NCBI GenBank assembly: GCA_017433975.1
Contig: JAFRGD010000014.1
Coordinates: 62,001-126,000, forward strand
DNA from: Mogibacterium sp.
Lineage (GTDB): Bacteria > Bacillota > Clostridia > Peptostreptococcales > Anaerovoracaceae
Direction: 5' to 3'
Length of the DNA stretch: 64,000 bases
Both the position numbers and the translations under genes were made by a program. The notes below the pieces were generated by a model, which made no database searches, was not told the origin of the DNA, and worked only from the letters and a program-made list of their open reading frames with translations. How positions within the stretch are numbered: the stretch's first letter is position 1; each line of letters opens with the position of its first letter. Shown here in pieces: positions 16,524-25,184 of the stretch.

Positions 16524-17366
16524 CTATTTCGTCAGTTCTCCGATCTCCCACAGGCTGGCGGTACCGTAGTCGATGTAGATGACCTGTCCGCTCATGTAGC
16601 TGAAGATGTCGCTGCCGATCGCGACCATCGGGTGTCCCATCTCTTCCGGAGAAGCCCAGCGGCCGTTCCAGAATTCAAGACTGTACTTCTCGAGGATCGC
16701 CTGCCCCTGCTCCGCGTTTCCGGTAATCGACTTGTTGAAGTCGTCCGTCAGGCCGGTCTTGGTCATGCCAGGCGCGATCGCGTTCAGGCGGATCTTGCGG
16801 CCGATGAATTCCGGGCTGTGGCACTTCGACATGACGTACGCGTTCTGGCACTGCTTCGCAAAGACGTAGCCGTCGCCGGTCTCTTCCGGATGCGCTTCAT
16901 ACCATGCGAGCGCCTCGTCCCAGGAGGTCGTAGCGATGACTTCCAGGCACTGCGGCAGGCGGTCGCGCCACGCTTTTCCTCCGTCGGAGGAGATAAACGT
17001 CACGGAGCCGTTGTCCGCGATGCGCGGGAGCACGAGTTCGGTCAGGTACTTGAAGCTGTAGAAGTTCGTCTTCTGAACTTCGAGCGCATTCGTCTTGCCG
17101 AGGCTGTTCGAGATGCCGTGACAGATGAACAGCGCGTCGACCTTCTCCGGGAGCTCCGGAATGATCATGTCGATGCCTTCCTTGGAGCCGAGGTCGCACT
17201 TGATCTCCTTGGTCACCGCGAAGTCGAGCGGTTTTCTGCGGACGGTGGCATAAACGTTTGCGCCCAGCTCGACGAGCAGCTTTGCGGCAGCCTTACCCAT
17301 GCCGGAGCCGGCGCCGGTGATGACAACATTCTTGCCTTCATAACCGAATAACTGTTTCAAATCCAT
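16524..17366 (-). CDS. Short-chain dehydrogenase/reductase (module B)
   Basis: 280 residues; TGAGSGMG loop, FICHGISNS in place of NNAG, the Ser of FISSDGG and YVFAK. It belongs with the SDR at 10533 (both start with a FGY-x-GK segment and carry the insertion before the Tyr). It is the third gene of module B, 41 bases after the GcvT-like gene, with a GAAAGGAG site. Expected to be an NAD(P)-dependent alcohol dehydrogenase; substrate unknown. Confidence 0.9.
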   Translation of the reverse strand: MDLKQLFGYEGKNVVITGAGSGMGKAAAKLLVELGANVYATVRRKPLDFAVTKEIKCDLGSKEGIDMIIPELPEKVDALFICHGISNSLGKTNALEVQKTNFYSFKYLTELVLPRIADNGSVTFISSDGGKAWRDRLPQCLEVIATTSWDEALAWYEAHPEETGDGYVFAKQCQNAYVMSKCHSPEFIGRKIRLNAIAPGMTKTGLTDDFNKSITGNAEQGQAILEKYSLEFWNGRWASPEEMGHPMVAIGSDIFSYMSGQVIYIDYGTASLWEIGELTK

Positions 17367-17407
17367 AGTCTTTCTCCTTTCTCTTTATCCTTCATCCTTC
17401 TGTCGCA

Positions 17408-18421
17408 TTAAATGAAAGGGATCTCGCAGAGCACCGCCTCGAATCCATGGAGCATGACTTTATCGCCAGGGTTCAGCGAAGCATCGACGATCGCGTAGCC
17501 GATGTTCTTGTCATTCACATAGCTGTAGGTCACCTTGGTCACGCGGCCTTTTTCCTCGCCGTCCACCAGAACCGGGGTTCCCGGGCCGCCGATGTTTCTC
17601 GCAGGAATGAAGATATCCTCTTCATCGACCGTGAAGCCGAGCAGCTTTCTCGCCGGGCCTTCTTCTTTGACCTTCAGCAGCGCGTCCTTGCCGATGAAGT
17701 CCTTATCCCAGTTGATGCCCTTGGTCATGTTGACCTCGAACGGATTGTTGCGGGAGAGGTCGCACATCAGGTAGTAACCAGCCTCGGTCGGGAGCGACCA
17801 GACCATGATCTGGATGTCCGTAACCTGCTGTCCGCCGTATTTTGGCGCCAGCTCGCGGAGCTTCGCAACCGCCTTCTTGGTGTCTTCCTTCTTGACGTAC
17901 AGCTCATAGCCGAGCTTCTCGCCGGTGAAGCCGCCCTTATTGACCTTGACCGCGGTTCCGTCCATCGTCTTGTCAACAATCTGGAAGAATTTGACATCGT
18001 CAACGCCCTCTGCAATGAGCTCGTTCATCAGCTCTGCAGCCTTCGGTCCCTGAATCGAGTACATATCCCAGGCTGCGGTGATGACTTTATACTCGACAGC
18101 ATAGTCGCCCTTCACCTGGTTGAACCAAGGAACGGTCTTTTTGGTGTAGAGTGTCGAAATCCAGAAGCATTCTTCGCCCATGCGGAAGATGACGACGTCG
18201 TCGATGATCTCGCCCTTTTCGTTCAGCATAGTCGTGTAACGGCCGCGCGTCACATCCAGGTTCGCAATATTCTTCGGGCAAACATAGTCCAGGAAAGCCG
18301 CGGCGTCCGGGCCGGTGACTTCGATGAGCTCGTGAGTGAAAAGGTACCAACCCACTGCCTCACGCACTGCCATGTGATCTGCACGTTTCATTGCATCGTT
18401 TTTATATACATTTTTATACAT
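17408..18421 (-). CDS. GcvT-like THF-dependent C1 transferase (module B)
   Basis: 337 residues, paralogue of 9376-10422. Shared: MKRADHMAVREAVGWYLFTH, EVTGPDA, YTTMLNEKGEIIDDVVIF (folate-binding Asp), GGFTGEKLGYELYV, LPTEAGYYLM, NPFEV and INWDKDFIGKDALLK. Start chosen at 18421 because AAAGGAGG lies ten bases upstream; an upstream in-frame GTG/ATG has no site. It should transfer a methyl or methylene group from an unidentified donor to THF. Lies 63 bases after the unknown Cys-rich gene. Confidence 0.88.
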   Translation of the reverse strand: MYKNVYKNDAMKRADHMAVREAVGWYLFTHELIEVTGPDAAAFLDYVCPKNIANLDVTRGRYTTMLNEKGEIIDDVVIFRMGEECFWISTLYTKKTVPWFNQVKGDYAVEYKVITAAWDMYSIQGPKAAELMNELIAEGVDDVKFFQIVDKTMDGTAVKVNKGGFTGEKLGYELYVKKEDTKKAVAKLRELAPKYGGQQVTDIQIMVWSLPTEAGYYLMCDLSRNNPFEVNMTKGINWDKDFIGKDALLKVKEEGPARKLLGFTVDEEDIFIPARNIGGPGTPVLVDGEEKGRVTKVTYSYVNDKNIGYAIVDASLNPGDKVMLHGFEAVLCEIPFI

Positions 18422-18484
18422 TTTGTATGATCCTCCTTTATCGCAATCTGACAAAGCTCGTTCTTTTGATCCGAAACGGCTTTC

Positions 18485-19762
18485 CTACAGGCAGAACTTG
18501 TCGATCTTCTTGCAGATCTTCACGCGGTAAATGTTCTCCGGAACGCCTTCCTTCTCCTCTTCGAAGGTCCACTCCGGGCTGACCAGCGTCTTGACCATGC
18601 CGTAGAAATACGCGTTGTAAGCGGTCGTCAGCGAATTCAGCTTGCGGTTGAACGCCGCGCGGTCGATCTCGTAGATGACTTCTTCTTCGTTAAATGCGAT
18701 AACCGTATAAGGAACGAGGACGCTCTGCAGGATCACTTCGATGTATCCGCCGAGGACGCGGCCGTCGTTCATGCCGCGCGGGACGCCGAGCCAGTCGTGG
18801 AGACCGTCAATCGCGAACTTCTCGCCGAACTGCGCCTTGCCTGCGCCGCGGAACACGCACTCGATGATGAAGTCGACCTGTTCCTGCGTGAATTTGCCCG
18901 CTCTGATCAGCTGGTTGATCGGGTTGATGCAGTAGTCGCTTCCGAGCGCATAGGTGACCGCTCCGTCAGCATAGTAGCTGTCCGCATCCTTCTCCATGCA
19001 GGTACCGCTGCGGTACGTGAAGTCGTACTCACTGCGCATCTGCTGCGGCTCAGTGTACATCTCTTCTCTTGGAGTGAACTTGATCTGGTCCGCCGTAGCG
19101 ATCGGTCCGAAGTTGTCCCAGATCTTCTCGCGTGGAGGCATCGGGAACTTGGTTCTGTTCTCGCAGACGACGCGGCAGTGCAGGTCGCCGCAGCCTCTGG
19201 CCTCGACCATGTTGTACTCGCAGTTGTCTCCGCAGCACTTACCGATCTCCTCGAGGGAAGCGGTGGAAGTTCTGCAGATCTCAGAACCCATGATGTCCCA
19301 TGGGCAGGCATCGAGTTCCTTCTCAACGCGGTAAGTACCGAAGTCGTTGACGCGGCCCTGCATCAGCAGACGCTCGTCGCCGTTGTCACCGAAGACGCCG
19401 GCGCGGAAACCGCCGTTATTCTCGGTTCCGGTGAAGAACGGGTGCATGAAGTGATTTGCGAGATGGTAATCAACATAGTGCAGTCCAGGAGCGACCTCCA
19501 TGCCCTTCTCAGGGTCAAAGATGTAACGCTTGACGCCACAGTCCACCTTGCACATGATCGTGCAGCGCTCATCGTAATCCGGAATCAGGATACGAAGAAC
19601 TTCCTGGAACAGCGCGCCGATGACCGCGTGGTGGCGGCACGCATAGTGATAGGCATCATGGAAAGAAATCAGTTTTTCCCACGGCGTTTTCAATGCCGGG
19701 TGGTTCGGCAGCGACTTTGCGCCGACCTCCTTTGGAAGTCTGTCATCAATTTTATTGGACAT
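18485..19762 (-). CDS. Unknown Cys-rich protein (module B)
   Basis: 425 residues, paralogue of 8135-9364. The conserved core (NDFGTYRVEKELDACPWD, IMGSEICRTST, MVEARGCGDLHCRVV) is retained, and additional cysteines occur in a short KCCGDNCEY insert. The protein has no signal peptide or membrane segment. Conservation of the Cys/His cluster across two diverged copies argues for a metal site or catalytic thiol. It begins module B, downstream of a 14-bp perfect inverted repeat at 19811-19846. Family membership is unresolved; an ATC-hydrolase-like fold is a weak guess. Confidence 0.8.
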   Translation of the reverse strand: MSNKIDDRLPKEVGAKSLPNHPALKTPWEKLISFHDAYHYACRHHAVIGALFQEVLRILIPDYDERCTIMCKVDCGVKRYIFDPEKGMEVAPGLHYVDYHLANHFMHPFFTGTENNGGFRAGVFGDNGDERLLMQGRVNDFGTYRVEKELDACPWDIMGSEICRTSTASLEEIGKCCGDNCEYNMVEARGCGDLHCRVVCENRTKFPMPPREKIWDNFGPIATADQIKFTPREEMYTEPQQMRSEYDFTYRSGTCMEKDADSYYADGAVTYALGSDYCINPINQLIRAGKFTQEQVDFIIECVFRGAGKAQFGEKFAIDGLHDWLGVPRGMNDGRVLGGYIEVILQSVLVPYTVIAFNEEEVIYEIDRAAFNRKLNSLTTAYNAYFYGMVKTLVSPEWTFEEEKEGVPENIYRVKICKKIDKFCL

Positions 19763-19810
19763 ATGTACCCCTCTTTCTATTTCATTCGAAAGTTATGCTT
19801 ACAAATTAAA

Positions 19811-19846
19811 TATGTACGATTTACCTTCTTTCGTAAATCGTACATA
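19811..19846. promoter_or_regulatory. Perfect 14-bp inverted repeat upstream of module B
   Basis: TATGTACGATTTAC (19811-19824) and GTAAATCGTACATA (19833-19846) with an 8-base spacer. It lies 49-84 bases upstream of the module B start codon and 37 bases after the stop of the gene at 19883. The stem is followed on the minus strand by TTTAATTTG, so it could be a terminator for the upstream gene, an operator, or both. Confidence 0.6.
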
Positions 19847-19882
19847 CTGCGGTAAATTTCAAGTTCAAATCAGACAATCGGA

Positions 19883-20647
19883 CTATTCGACGACCGCGTT
19901 CTCCAGAATGAGTTCTTTCGCCTTCTGTCGGAGGACCTCTCCTTCGAGACCGGACAGATCTTCTCCAAAGAACATTTTGACCATGTCCATGCCCGACCCC
20001 TGCGACGCAGCGATCCGCTCCGCCTCCTTCTCGAGTTCCTCCGGTGAAGCTGTGAGGTTCTCCTCCGTGATGACACGCTTCAGCAACTGGTCTATCTTGT
20101 AGTCTCTGATCACGTCCCTGCGGACCTCTTCCCGGATCGCATCGACGTCGACATCCGCAGGCTGGATCTCCGGATTATAGAAGCTCTGGTATTTTAAACT
20201 CTGAAGGTTCCCGACCACCTGGTATTCGACCTCGTCCTCGATTGCGGCTTCCGACAGGTCGAGCGGCATCTTGTCGATGATCAGATCGAGCAGCGCGTCC
20301 GTCAGCGCTTCGCGCGATCTGTTGTAGCCTCTGATCCTGATACCTTTATAGTTCACGGTATCCCCGTCCGGTTCGTCTTGCAGTGAAACAGTTTCTACAA
20401 CCGGCTCTGGTTTCGGCTCATCTCTCGTAAAGGTGTCAACTGATGACCGAACGATGTTAGATTCCGGCACCACCACCGGCGTTTCCTTGGAGATTGTCTT
20501 GCGCGCGACCCGATACGCAAGAGGGAGGACAGCCGCCCCTCCGAGAACCACGCCGCACAAAAATGCCCGGGCCGCAGGAAGAACCGCATTCTTAACATCG
20601 ATCGTGATTCGGATGTCTTTTGTATCAGATGGAGAGTTGATACCCAT
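19883..20647 (-). CDS. Membrane-anchored protein with trigger-factor C-terminal-like domain
   Basis: 254 residues. Residues about 20-45 form one hydrophobic segment (AFLCGVVLGGAAVLPLAY), then a Pro/Glu-rich linker, then an all-helical region: YNRSREALTDALLDLIIDKM, DVDAIREEVRRDVIRDYKI, and LEKEAERIAA...LRQKAKELILENAV. The last parts match the chaperone arms of trigger factor (the typical V-x-x-D-L-LRRKA-x-x-L-x-x-NA ending). No ribosome-binding or PPIase domain is present. A membrane-tethered holdase or foldase for nearby enzymes is inference. Start at 20647 with GAGGTGA upstream. Confidence 0.65.
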   Translation of the reverse strand: MGINSPSDTKDIRITIDVKNAVLPAARAFLCGVVLGGAAVLPLAYRVARKTISKETPVVVPESNIVRSSVDTFTRDEPKPEPVVETVSLQDEPDGDTVNYKGIRIRGYNRSREALTDALLDLIIDKMPLDLSEAAIEDEVEYQVVGNLQSLKYQSFYNPEIQPADVDVDAIREEVRRDVIRDYKIDQLLKRVITEENLTASPEELEKEAERIAASQGSGMDMVKMFFGEDLSGLEGEVLRQKAKELILENAVVE

Positions 20648-20808
20648 TATGTCACCTCGCAAAACTTACTTTTGTATTATCTCATATATTATCAGTAACT
20701 GCGCAAACCGTCAACACTGCGGTCAAAGCCTCAACGAACCGGACCGGCCGCAGATTGCTGCGCGCCGGCCCGGCAGAATTACATTTTGTCAGCTTGCGTC
20801 CTGATTCT

Positions 20809-21702
20809 TTAGAAGTCCTTGACCATCTCTTCGAACTTCGCGAGTTCTTCCGGATCCATGTGGAATCCATGCTTGTCCTCCGGATATACGCCGGTGCGGA
20901 CGTCGTTCGCCCATGCAGCGTATCCGCCGACCGCGAACTTGAAGAAGTCTCCGTAGACCTTCGCGTGGGTTGCGAGGCTCGGCATCATGTTGAAGGTATC
21001 GAAGTCGACCATCTCAGAGCCGTCCGCAGCGCCGCCGGCAGCGATGTTGATGACCGGGATTCTGAGTTTCTTGGCTACGATGTTGGTGACTTCGATCGGG
21101 GTCAGCTCGATTGTCATGGCCTTCATGCCGTTTTCCTGATACTCATACGCCATTTTGAAGACCTTGTAAGCGTCTTCCGCTGTTTTGCCGAGGCGCTTGT
21201 ATCCGCCAAAGCCGGCTGTCTGCCATCCGGAGAGCGCTCCGACGTGACCGAACAGGACGACGTAATTGTCGGACAGGTATTTGCACATCTCGTTGTTGAT
21301 GCCCATGATGTTGATGGAGTCCGCGCCTTCTGTCTGATAGATGGAGCAGTTCTTGAACGCATCATTGAGGTTGGAAACCGCACAGGTCTGCGGTACAAAG
21401 TTGATGTGAATGTACTGCGCAGCGCCGCGGATGGTCCGGATCCACCACGGAGCGTTCGCAGCTCTCATCTCAGCGTTCTCGCCAGGCACGGTCAGACGCA
21501 GGACGTCGCAGCCCGCCATGTCCGCCGCCATCGCGAAATACTTGTCTCTGTCAGCCGGGCACATCTGGACGATCTTCTCGCCGTTATCCTTCATCTTCTG
21601 GAGGACCTGGATGGTCTTGCGGCCCTTCTTCATCAGTGAGGATTTGACCTTTTTGTCTTCGTCCTTGATTTCTACATTGGTGTTCTTGTTCTCTTCAGCC
21701 AT
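20809..21702 (-). CDS. Divergent PanB-like (ketopantoate hydroxymethyltransferase fold) protein 1
   Basis: 297 residues aligning along its length with the intact PanB at 47980: KMKDNGEKIVQMCPADRDKY against the CKDEGRKFNMVVAYDY segment, FGHVGALSGWQT for GHIGLLPQT, FGGYKRLGKTAEDAYK for GGFKVQGKDYATARK, and AMTIELTPIEVT for GLECVPAQLT. The PanB metal ligands (GDS Asp, DMPF Asp) and the Lys/Glu of KLEGG are gone; the late Glu (TIELT) remains. It cannot work exactly like PanB; a changed reaction or a structural/binding role is possible. Four such paralogues occur here. Start 21702 chosen for AAAGGAG. Upstream on the same strand lies the SDR at 21776. Confidence 0.82.
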   Translation of the reverse strand: MAEENKNTNVEIKDEDKKVKSSLMKKGRKTIQVLQKMKDNGEKIVQMCPADRDKYFAMAADMAGCDVLRLTVPGENAEMRAANAPWWIRTIRGAAQYIHINFVPQTCAVSNLNDAFKNCSIYQTEGADSINIMGINNEMCKYLSDNYVVLFGHVGALSGWQTAGFGGYKRLGKTAEDAYKVFKMAYEYQENGMKAMTIELTPIEVTNIVAKKLRIPVINIAAGGAADGSEMVDFDTFNMMPSLATHAKVYGDFFKFAVGGYAAWANDVRTGVYPEDKHGFHMDPEELAKFEEMVKDF

Positions 21703-21775
21703 TTTCTTTTCTCCTTTCATCGTCCGGCTTCCATTCGCCGGGGTTAATAAATGGAAACGTTTTACTGTACAAACA

Positions 21776-22567
21776 TCATCCGAGGCATACGCCGCCGTCG
21801 ATAATGATCGTGGCCGAGTTCATGAAGCTCGACTCGTCGCTTCCCAGGTAGACTGCGAGCGGAGCGATCTCATCCGGGAACGCGACGCGCTTGAGCGCCC
21901 ATTCCGCATAATGTTTGTTGTAGCCCGTTGCATAATGAACCGCAGTCCCTGCAGGGTCTCTCTCGATACCGACGTGGATATTCGTCGAGACCGGACCCGG
22001 GCAAATCGAGTTGCAACGGATCCCATAGCGGCCGTTCTCAAACGCGATGGACTTCATCAGCGCATTCGCGCCTGCTTTCGCCGCGGTGTACGCAGCGCCG
22101 CCGGTCGAGCTCTCCACTGCCGCGTTGGACGTGATCATGACCATGGAAGCCTTGATCTCGTTCGGCAGGAAGTACTTGAGCGACGATCTCGCGATGTTCA
22201 TCGACCCAGTCAGGTTGACAGCAATCTGTCTCTCCCAAATAGAATCCTCCATGTCTACAACCAATTTCCAGTTGTCACCAATGCCCGCGTTGTGAGACAG
22301 AACGTTGTACGTTCCGTACTTCTCCACGCAGAGCGCGACAGCCGCGTCGCAGTCTGCCGAAGACGTGACATCGCACTTGATTGTGCAGATGCTGTCGGCA
22401 AAGCCGAGCTCATCCGCTTCCTTCTCTAAAGCTTCCAGACCCTCTACGTTAAAATCCGCAGCGACGATCTTTGCGCCTTCTCTCAGGTACGCCAGCGCAA
22501 TCGCCTTGCCCATTCCCGATGCGGCTCCCGTAACGACGGCCACCTTTCCTAACATCCGATCAGCCAT
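21776..22567 (-). CDS. Short-chain dehydrogenase/reductase
   Basis: 263 residues, a standard SDR: TGAASGMG loop, NAGIG, the Ser of MITSNAAV, YTAAK, and PGPVSTNIH with a C-terminal IIIDGGVCLG. Closest in type to 3-oxoacyl-ACP reductase/cyclohexanol dehydrogenase-like enzymes. Start at 22567 has AAAGGAGG; the longer open frame has no site. It precedes the PanB-like gene by 73 bases, so the pair may oxidise a hydroxyl group and then handle the product. A TTATGTAGTTTTG box sits 86-98 bases upstream. Confidence 0.9.
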   Translation of the reverse strand: MADRMLGKVAVVTGAASGMGKAIALAYLREGAKIVAADFNVEGLEALEKEADELGFADSICTIKCDVTSSADCDAAVALCVEKYGTYNVLSHNAGIGDNWKLVVDMEDSIWERQIAVNLTGSMNIARSSLKYFLPNEIKASMVMITSNAAVESSTGGAAYTAAKAGANALMKSIAFENGRYGIRCNSICPGPVSTNIHVGIERDPAGTAVHYATGYNKHYAEWALKRVAFPDEIAPLAVYLGSDESSFMNSATIIIDGGVCLG

Positions 22568-22652
22568 TTTTTCCTCCTTTGTAAAACCTAAAAAAGATGT
22601 ACTGAATCTAATACAAAAATAGCATGCCCCGGTATTGCCAGATTGCATACTA

Positions 22653-22665
22653 TTATGTAGTTTTG
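22653..22665. promoter_or_regulatory. TTATGTAGTTTTG box (copy 1)
   Basis: Thirteen bases identical to 29674-29686. Here it lies in the leader of the SDR at 21776-22567; the other copy lies between the MFS and SDR genes. A shared operator half-site is the simplest reading. Confidence 0.4.
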
Positions 22666-22690
22666 CATATGCTGTTTTGAAGAAATATGG

Positions 22691-23452
22691 TTAATCTGTA
22701 TATCCCTGGTATTTCCGGACCAGTTGGATCTGATTGCTGACGCCGAGTTTGTTATGGATATTTGCGACGTGACGGTATATTGTACTAGTGCTGATGTAGA
22801 GTTCTTTAGCTATGGCATCTGCCTTGTATCCCTTGGCGATCAGCGAAGCAATTTCATACTCCCGCTTCGAAAGAATGACGGAAATATCGGTTTGAAAATG
22901 TTCTTCCGACGGTGGTACTGTGAAAAGTCCTGTAAAGAAATTCCGGACATGCGGTACGAGCCAGTACAGTGCAGACAACTCCTGTTCGCTAAAGGTCCGC
23001 TCATGCGTCTTGTCAAACATGATCGAAGCATAAGAATTACCATTCGGTTTGACCAAAGCAAATCCGACACTCTGCGTCAGATGCTGCGGGCGAATGTAAT
23101 CATCCAGGAACGAACCGTCTGCATCGGTCATTTTGCGTTCACGCCAGTCGATCACGCTGATCTTCCGCGATGCGCTGCCGACCTTACGGCGCTCGACATT
23201 ATATGAGCTTTTGCGGTTTTCCTCACAAAAGTGCAGGTAAACATTATTCCATTTATTATTCACCCCGTATACGACGATGTCGGAAAGCTGGTGCTTTTCA
23301 TCGTGGTACATGATGCGTCCAAGGTCCCAGTGAGTAAAGTCCCGCAATCCAAGGATGACCTTATCGCAAAAGTCATGCGGTGATTTTTCAGAGCCGATGG
23401 ACAGCAGAAACTGATTGACCGACTTCAGACTTAATCCGTTCTCTCCAGCCAT
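22691..23452 (-). CDS. LuxR-type transcriptional regulator
   Basis: 253 residues. The C-terminal DNA-binding domain reads LSKREYEIASLIAKGYKADA then IAKELYISTSTIYRHVANIH. The N-terminal half shares a pattern with the three other LuxR proteins here (HWDLGRIMYHDEKHQLSDIVVYGVNNKW), suggesting a common GAF/PAS-like sensor domain. No response-regulator receiver domain. Seventeen bases after the stop of the PucR gene at 23469, so both regulators may be one transcript, upstream of the SDR/PanB-like pair. AGAGGA site. Confidence 0.85.
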   Translation of the reverse strand: MAGENGLSLKSVNQFLLSIGSEKSPHDFCDKVILGLRDFTHWDLGRIMYHDEKHQLSDIVVYGVNNKWNNVYLHFCEENRKSSYNVERRKVGSASRKISVIDWRERKMTDADGSFLDDYIRPQHLTQSVGFALVKPNGNSYASIMFDKTHERTFSEQELSALYWLVPHVRNFFTGLFTVPPSEEHFQTDISVILSKREYEIASLIAKGYKADAIAKELYISTSTIYRHVANIHNKLGVSNQIQLVRKYQGYTD

Positions 23453-23468
23453 TGTACAGTCCTCTTAT

Positions 23469-25001
23469 TCAAACAACCGGGCTGCTGTATTCGATTTGTT
23501 TTAGTAAAATCTGAATCGTCAGCCGTGCATCCGGGTCCTCGAGATCCGCTCCGAGCAGTCCTTGAATCCTCTCCAGTCGCGCGACGAGCGTACTCTTGTG
23601 AATATACAGTTCGCGGGATGCGCGGGACAAATTCATGTTGCACCGCAGATACACCTGCAGCGTCTCTACGTACTGCGCCTTGTCAGGGTCCTCCGCGTCG
23701 TGCTGCATCAACTTGCGGATCCCTTCGGACAGCAGGGTCTCCGTCGCGAATTCTCCGACGCTGTGCATGACCATGTATGGCAGCACGTAATCCCGGAACC
23801 GGTAAATCGTCTTTCCCGAATCCTGGGTCATCCCGATTTCAAACGCGATGCTCGCCTCCTTGTAATACGTCAGGATCTCGGAAGGGTCCGCAAACGGGTC
23901 GCTCATCGCCGCCTTCATCTGCATCGGTTCTAGCATCGCTGTCAATCTGTCAGTAAAGCCTGGCGAATCCACTTCCTCCTGATGCATTTTCATGCACAGA
24001 ATGATTGCCCCGTCATGGATGAACGCAATGCAGCCCGCAAAAGCGTCTTCAAACTCGCTGCAGATATAATCAGAGATCATCGTATCGCTTGCCGCGCTGC
24101 TCATCATGAGTTTGATGCAGACGTAGGCATACCCTGCGACAGCGGTCCGTTCAATATAGCTCATGCGGATCCCGTCGATCGGAATCCCCTCCAGCGCATC
24201 GGTCAGCACGCTCCGGAGCATGTTCATTTCGCCGCTGAACATCAGGGTCTGCCGGGAGATTGCCTCCTCGAGGACGTGGGCAAAATACGAAATGATGCAG
24301 TCGTCACTCGGCCGCCTCCTCCGCATCGCGCAGGCAACGGTCAGCGAACCAATGTATTCGTCGCGGCTGAACAGATTGGCGGAGAGGTGGTCTGTTCCGT
24401 TCACTTCAATGTGGAGCACTTCTCTCGCCGTCGGAAAGATCCTGTTATCGTCGATGCACTGTTCGACATTCTGAAGGGGCATCCCGCCCCTGTCGTCCGG
24501 ACGGTAGACCTTGAGCTCGTCTCTCTGATCGATGATATCGCTGTACGCGAGAAACCGGTATCTGGAATCCAGGACCTGCATTGGGTTCTCGAGAATCGGA
24601 TACGTGATACGCAGCAGTTCGTTCAGGTCCCCGGTGGTCCGTACGATCTCGCGCATCTCTTCATCCCAGTGGTCAAACCGGTCATAGACGCGCTGCACCA
24701 TGTCGAACGCCCGGATGATTTCGATCTTTGCGTTTACTGTGATGCACAGGGCTTTCCCATAATAATACGCGCTCGGCGGCCGCCCTCCGACGCAGAGGAT
24801 CGCGCAGCCCTTTTCGAACCGCGGATTCGGCGGCAGCAAAGAAGACCTGGCGATATACAACTGATTCTTGAGGAAAACGGTCTCGTCGCCGAGATAAAAC
24901 CGCGGACGTTTCAGCGTAAAGTCCGTACCGAGACTGCCGTGAACCTCCAGCTTGAGGTCGTCCTTTAACAGATCGTACAAAATCGTCGCGTTTAATTTCA
25001 T
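23469..25001 (-). CDS. PucR/CdaR-type transcriptional regulator
   Basis: About 510 residues, paralogue of 5539-7074 (both begin MKLNA-x-ILY). C-terminal helix-turn-helix: LQVYLRCNMNLSRASRELY then IHKSTLVARLERIQGLLG. The long N-terminal part contains a region with RVYDRFDHWDEEMR matching SVYDKYDEWDDRML of the paralogue. I place the start at 25001 by homology; no good ribosome binding site is visible there, and a GTG/ATG extension to 25043 is possible. Likely a ligand-responsive regulator of neighbouring catabolic genes. Confidence 0.82.
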   Translation of the reverse strand: MKLNATILYDLLKDDLKLEVHGSLGTDFTLKRPRFYLGDETVFLKNQLYIARSSLLPPNPRFEKGCAILCVGGRPPSAYYYGKALCITVNAKIEIIRAFDMVQRVYDRFDHWDEEMREIVRTTGDLNELLRITYPILENPMQVLDSRYRFLAYSDIIDQRDELKVYRPDDRGGMPLQNVEQCIDDNRIFPTAREVLHIEVNGTDHLSANLFSRDEYIGSLTVACAMRRRRPSDDCIISYFAHVLEEAISRQTLMFSGEMNMLRSVLTDALEGIPIDGIRMSYIERTAVAGYAYVCIKLMMSSAASDTMISDYICSEFEDAFAGCIAFIHDGAIILCMKMHQEEVDSPGFTDRLTAMLEPMQMKAAMSDPFADPSEILTYYKEASIAFEIGMTQDSGKTIYRFRDYVLPYMVMHSVGEFATETLLSEGIRKLMQHDAEDPDKAQYVETLQVYLRCNMNLSRASRELYIHKSTLVARLERIQGLLGADLEDPDARLTIQILLKQIEYSSPVV

Positions 25002-25104
25002 GTCAGACACCCATTCCCTTGAAACCAACGTCGAATCCGACAAATATCGGATGAGTTAATTATATTATTCTTTTTTTCTAAAAAATATAGGCAGAATTGA
25101 GAAT

Positions 25105-25129
25105 AAATGCCGGGGTATTACCCCCGGCA
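25105..25129 (-). terminator. Intrinsic terminator after SDR gene
   Basis: TGCCGGGG (25108-25115) pairs with CCCCGGCA (25122-25129); on the minus strand it is followed by TTTATTC. It separates the SDR/PanB-like/MFS operon from the PucR gene. Confidence 0.75.
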
Positions 25130-25184
25130 CTGTAAGGAATGATTCAGCTATGTGCGCGCGCCGTTAGCAGCGACTGCGCTACGT

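Noticed and set aside
10533-17366. Bile-acid or steroid dehydrogenase assignment for the SDRs
   Set aside because: Similarity in the insertion before the catalytic Tyr is only general; substrate specificity cannot be read from the sequence and no bai-type neighbours exist.
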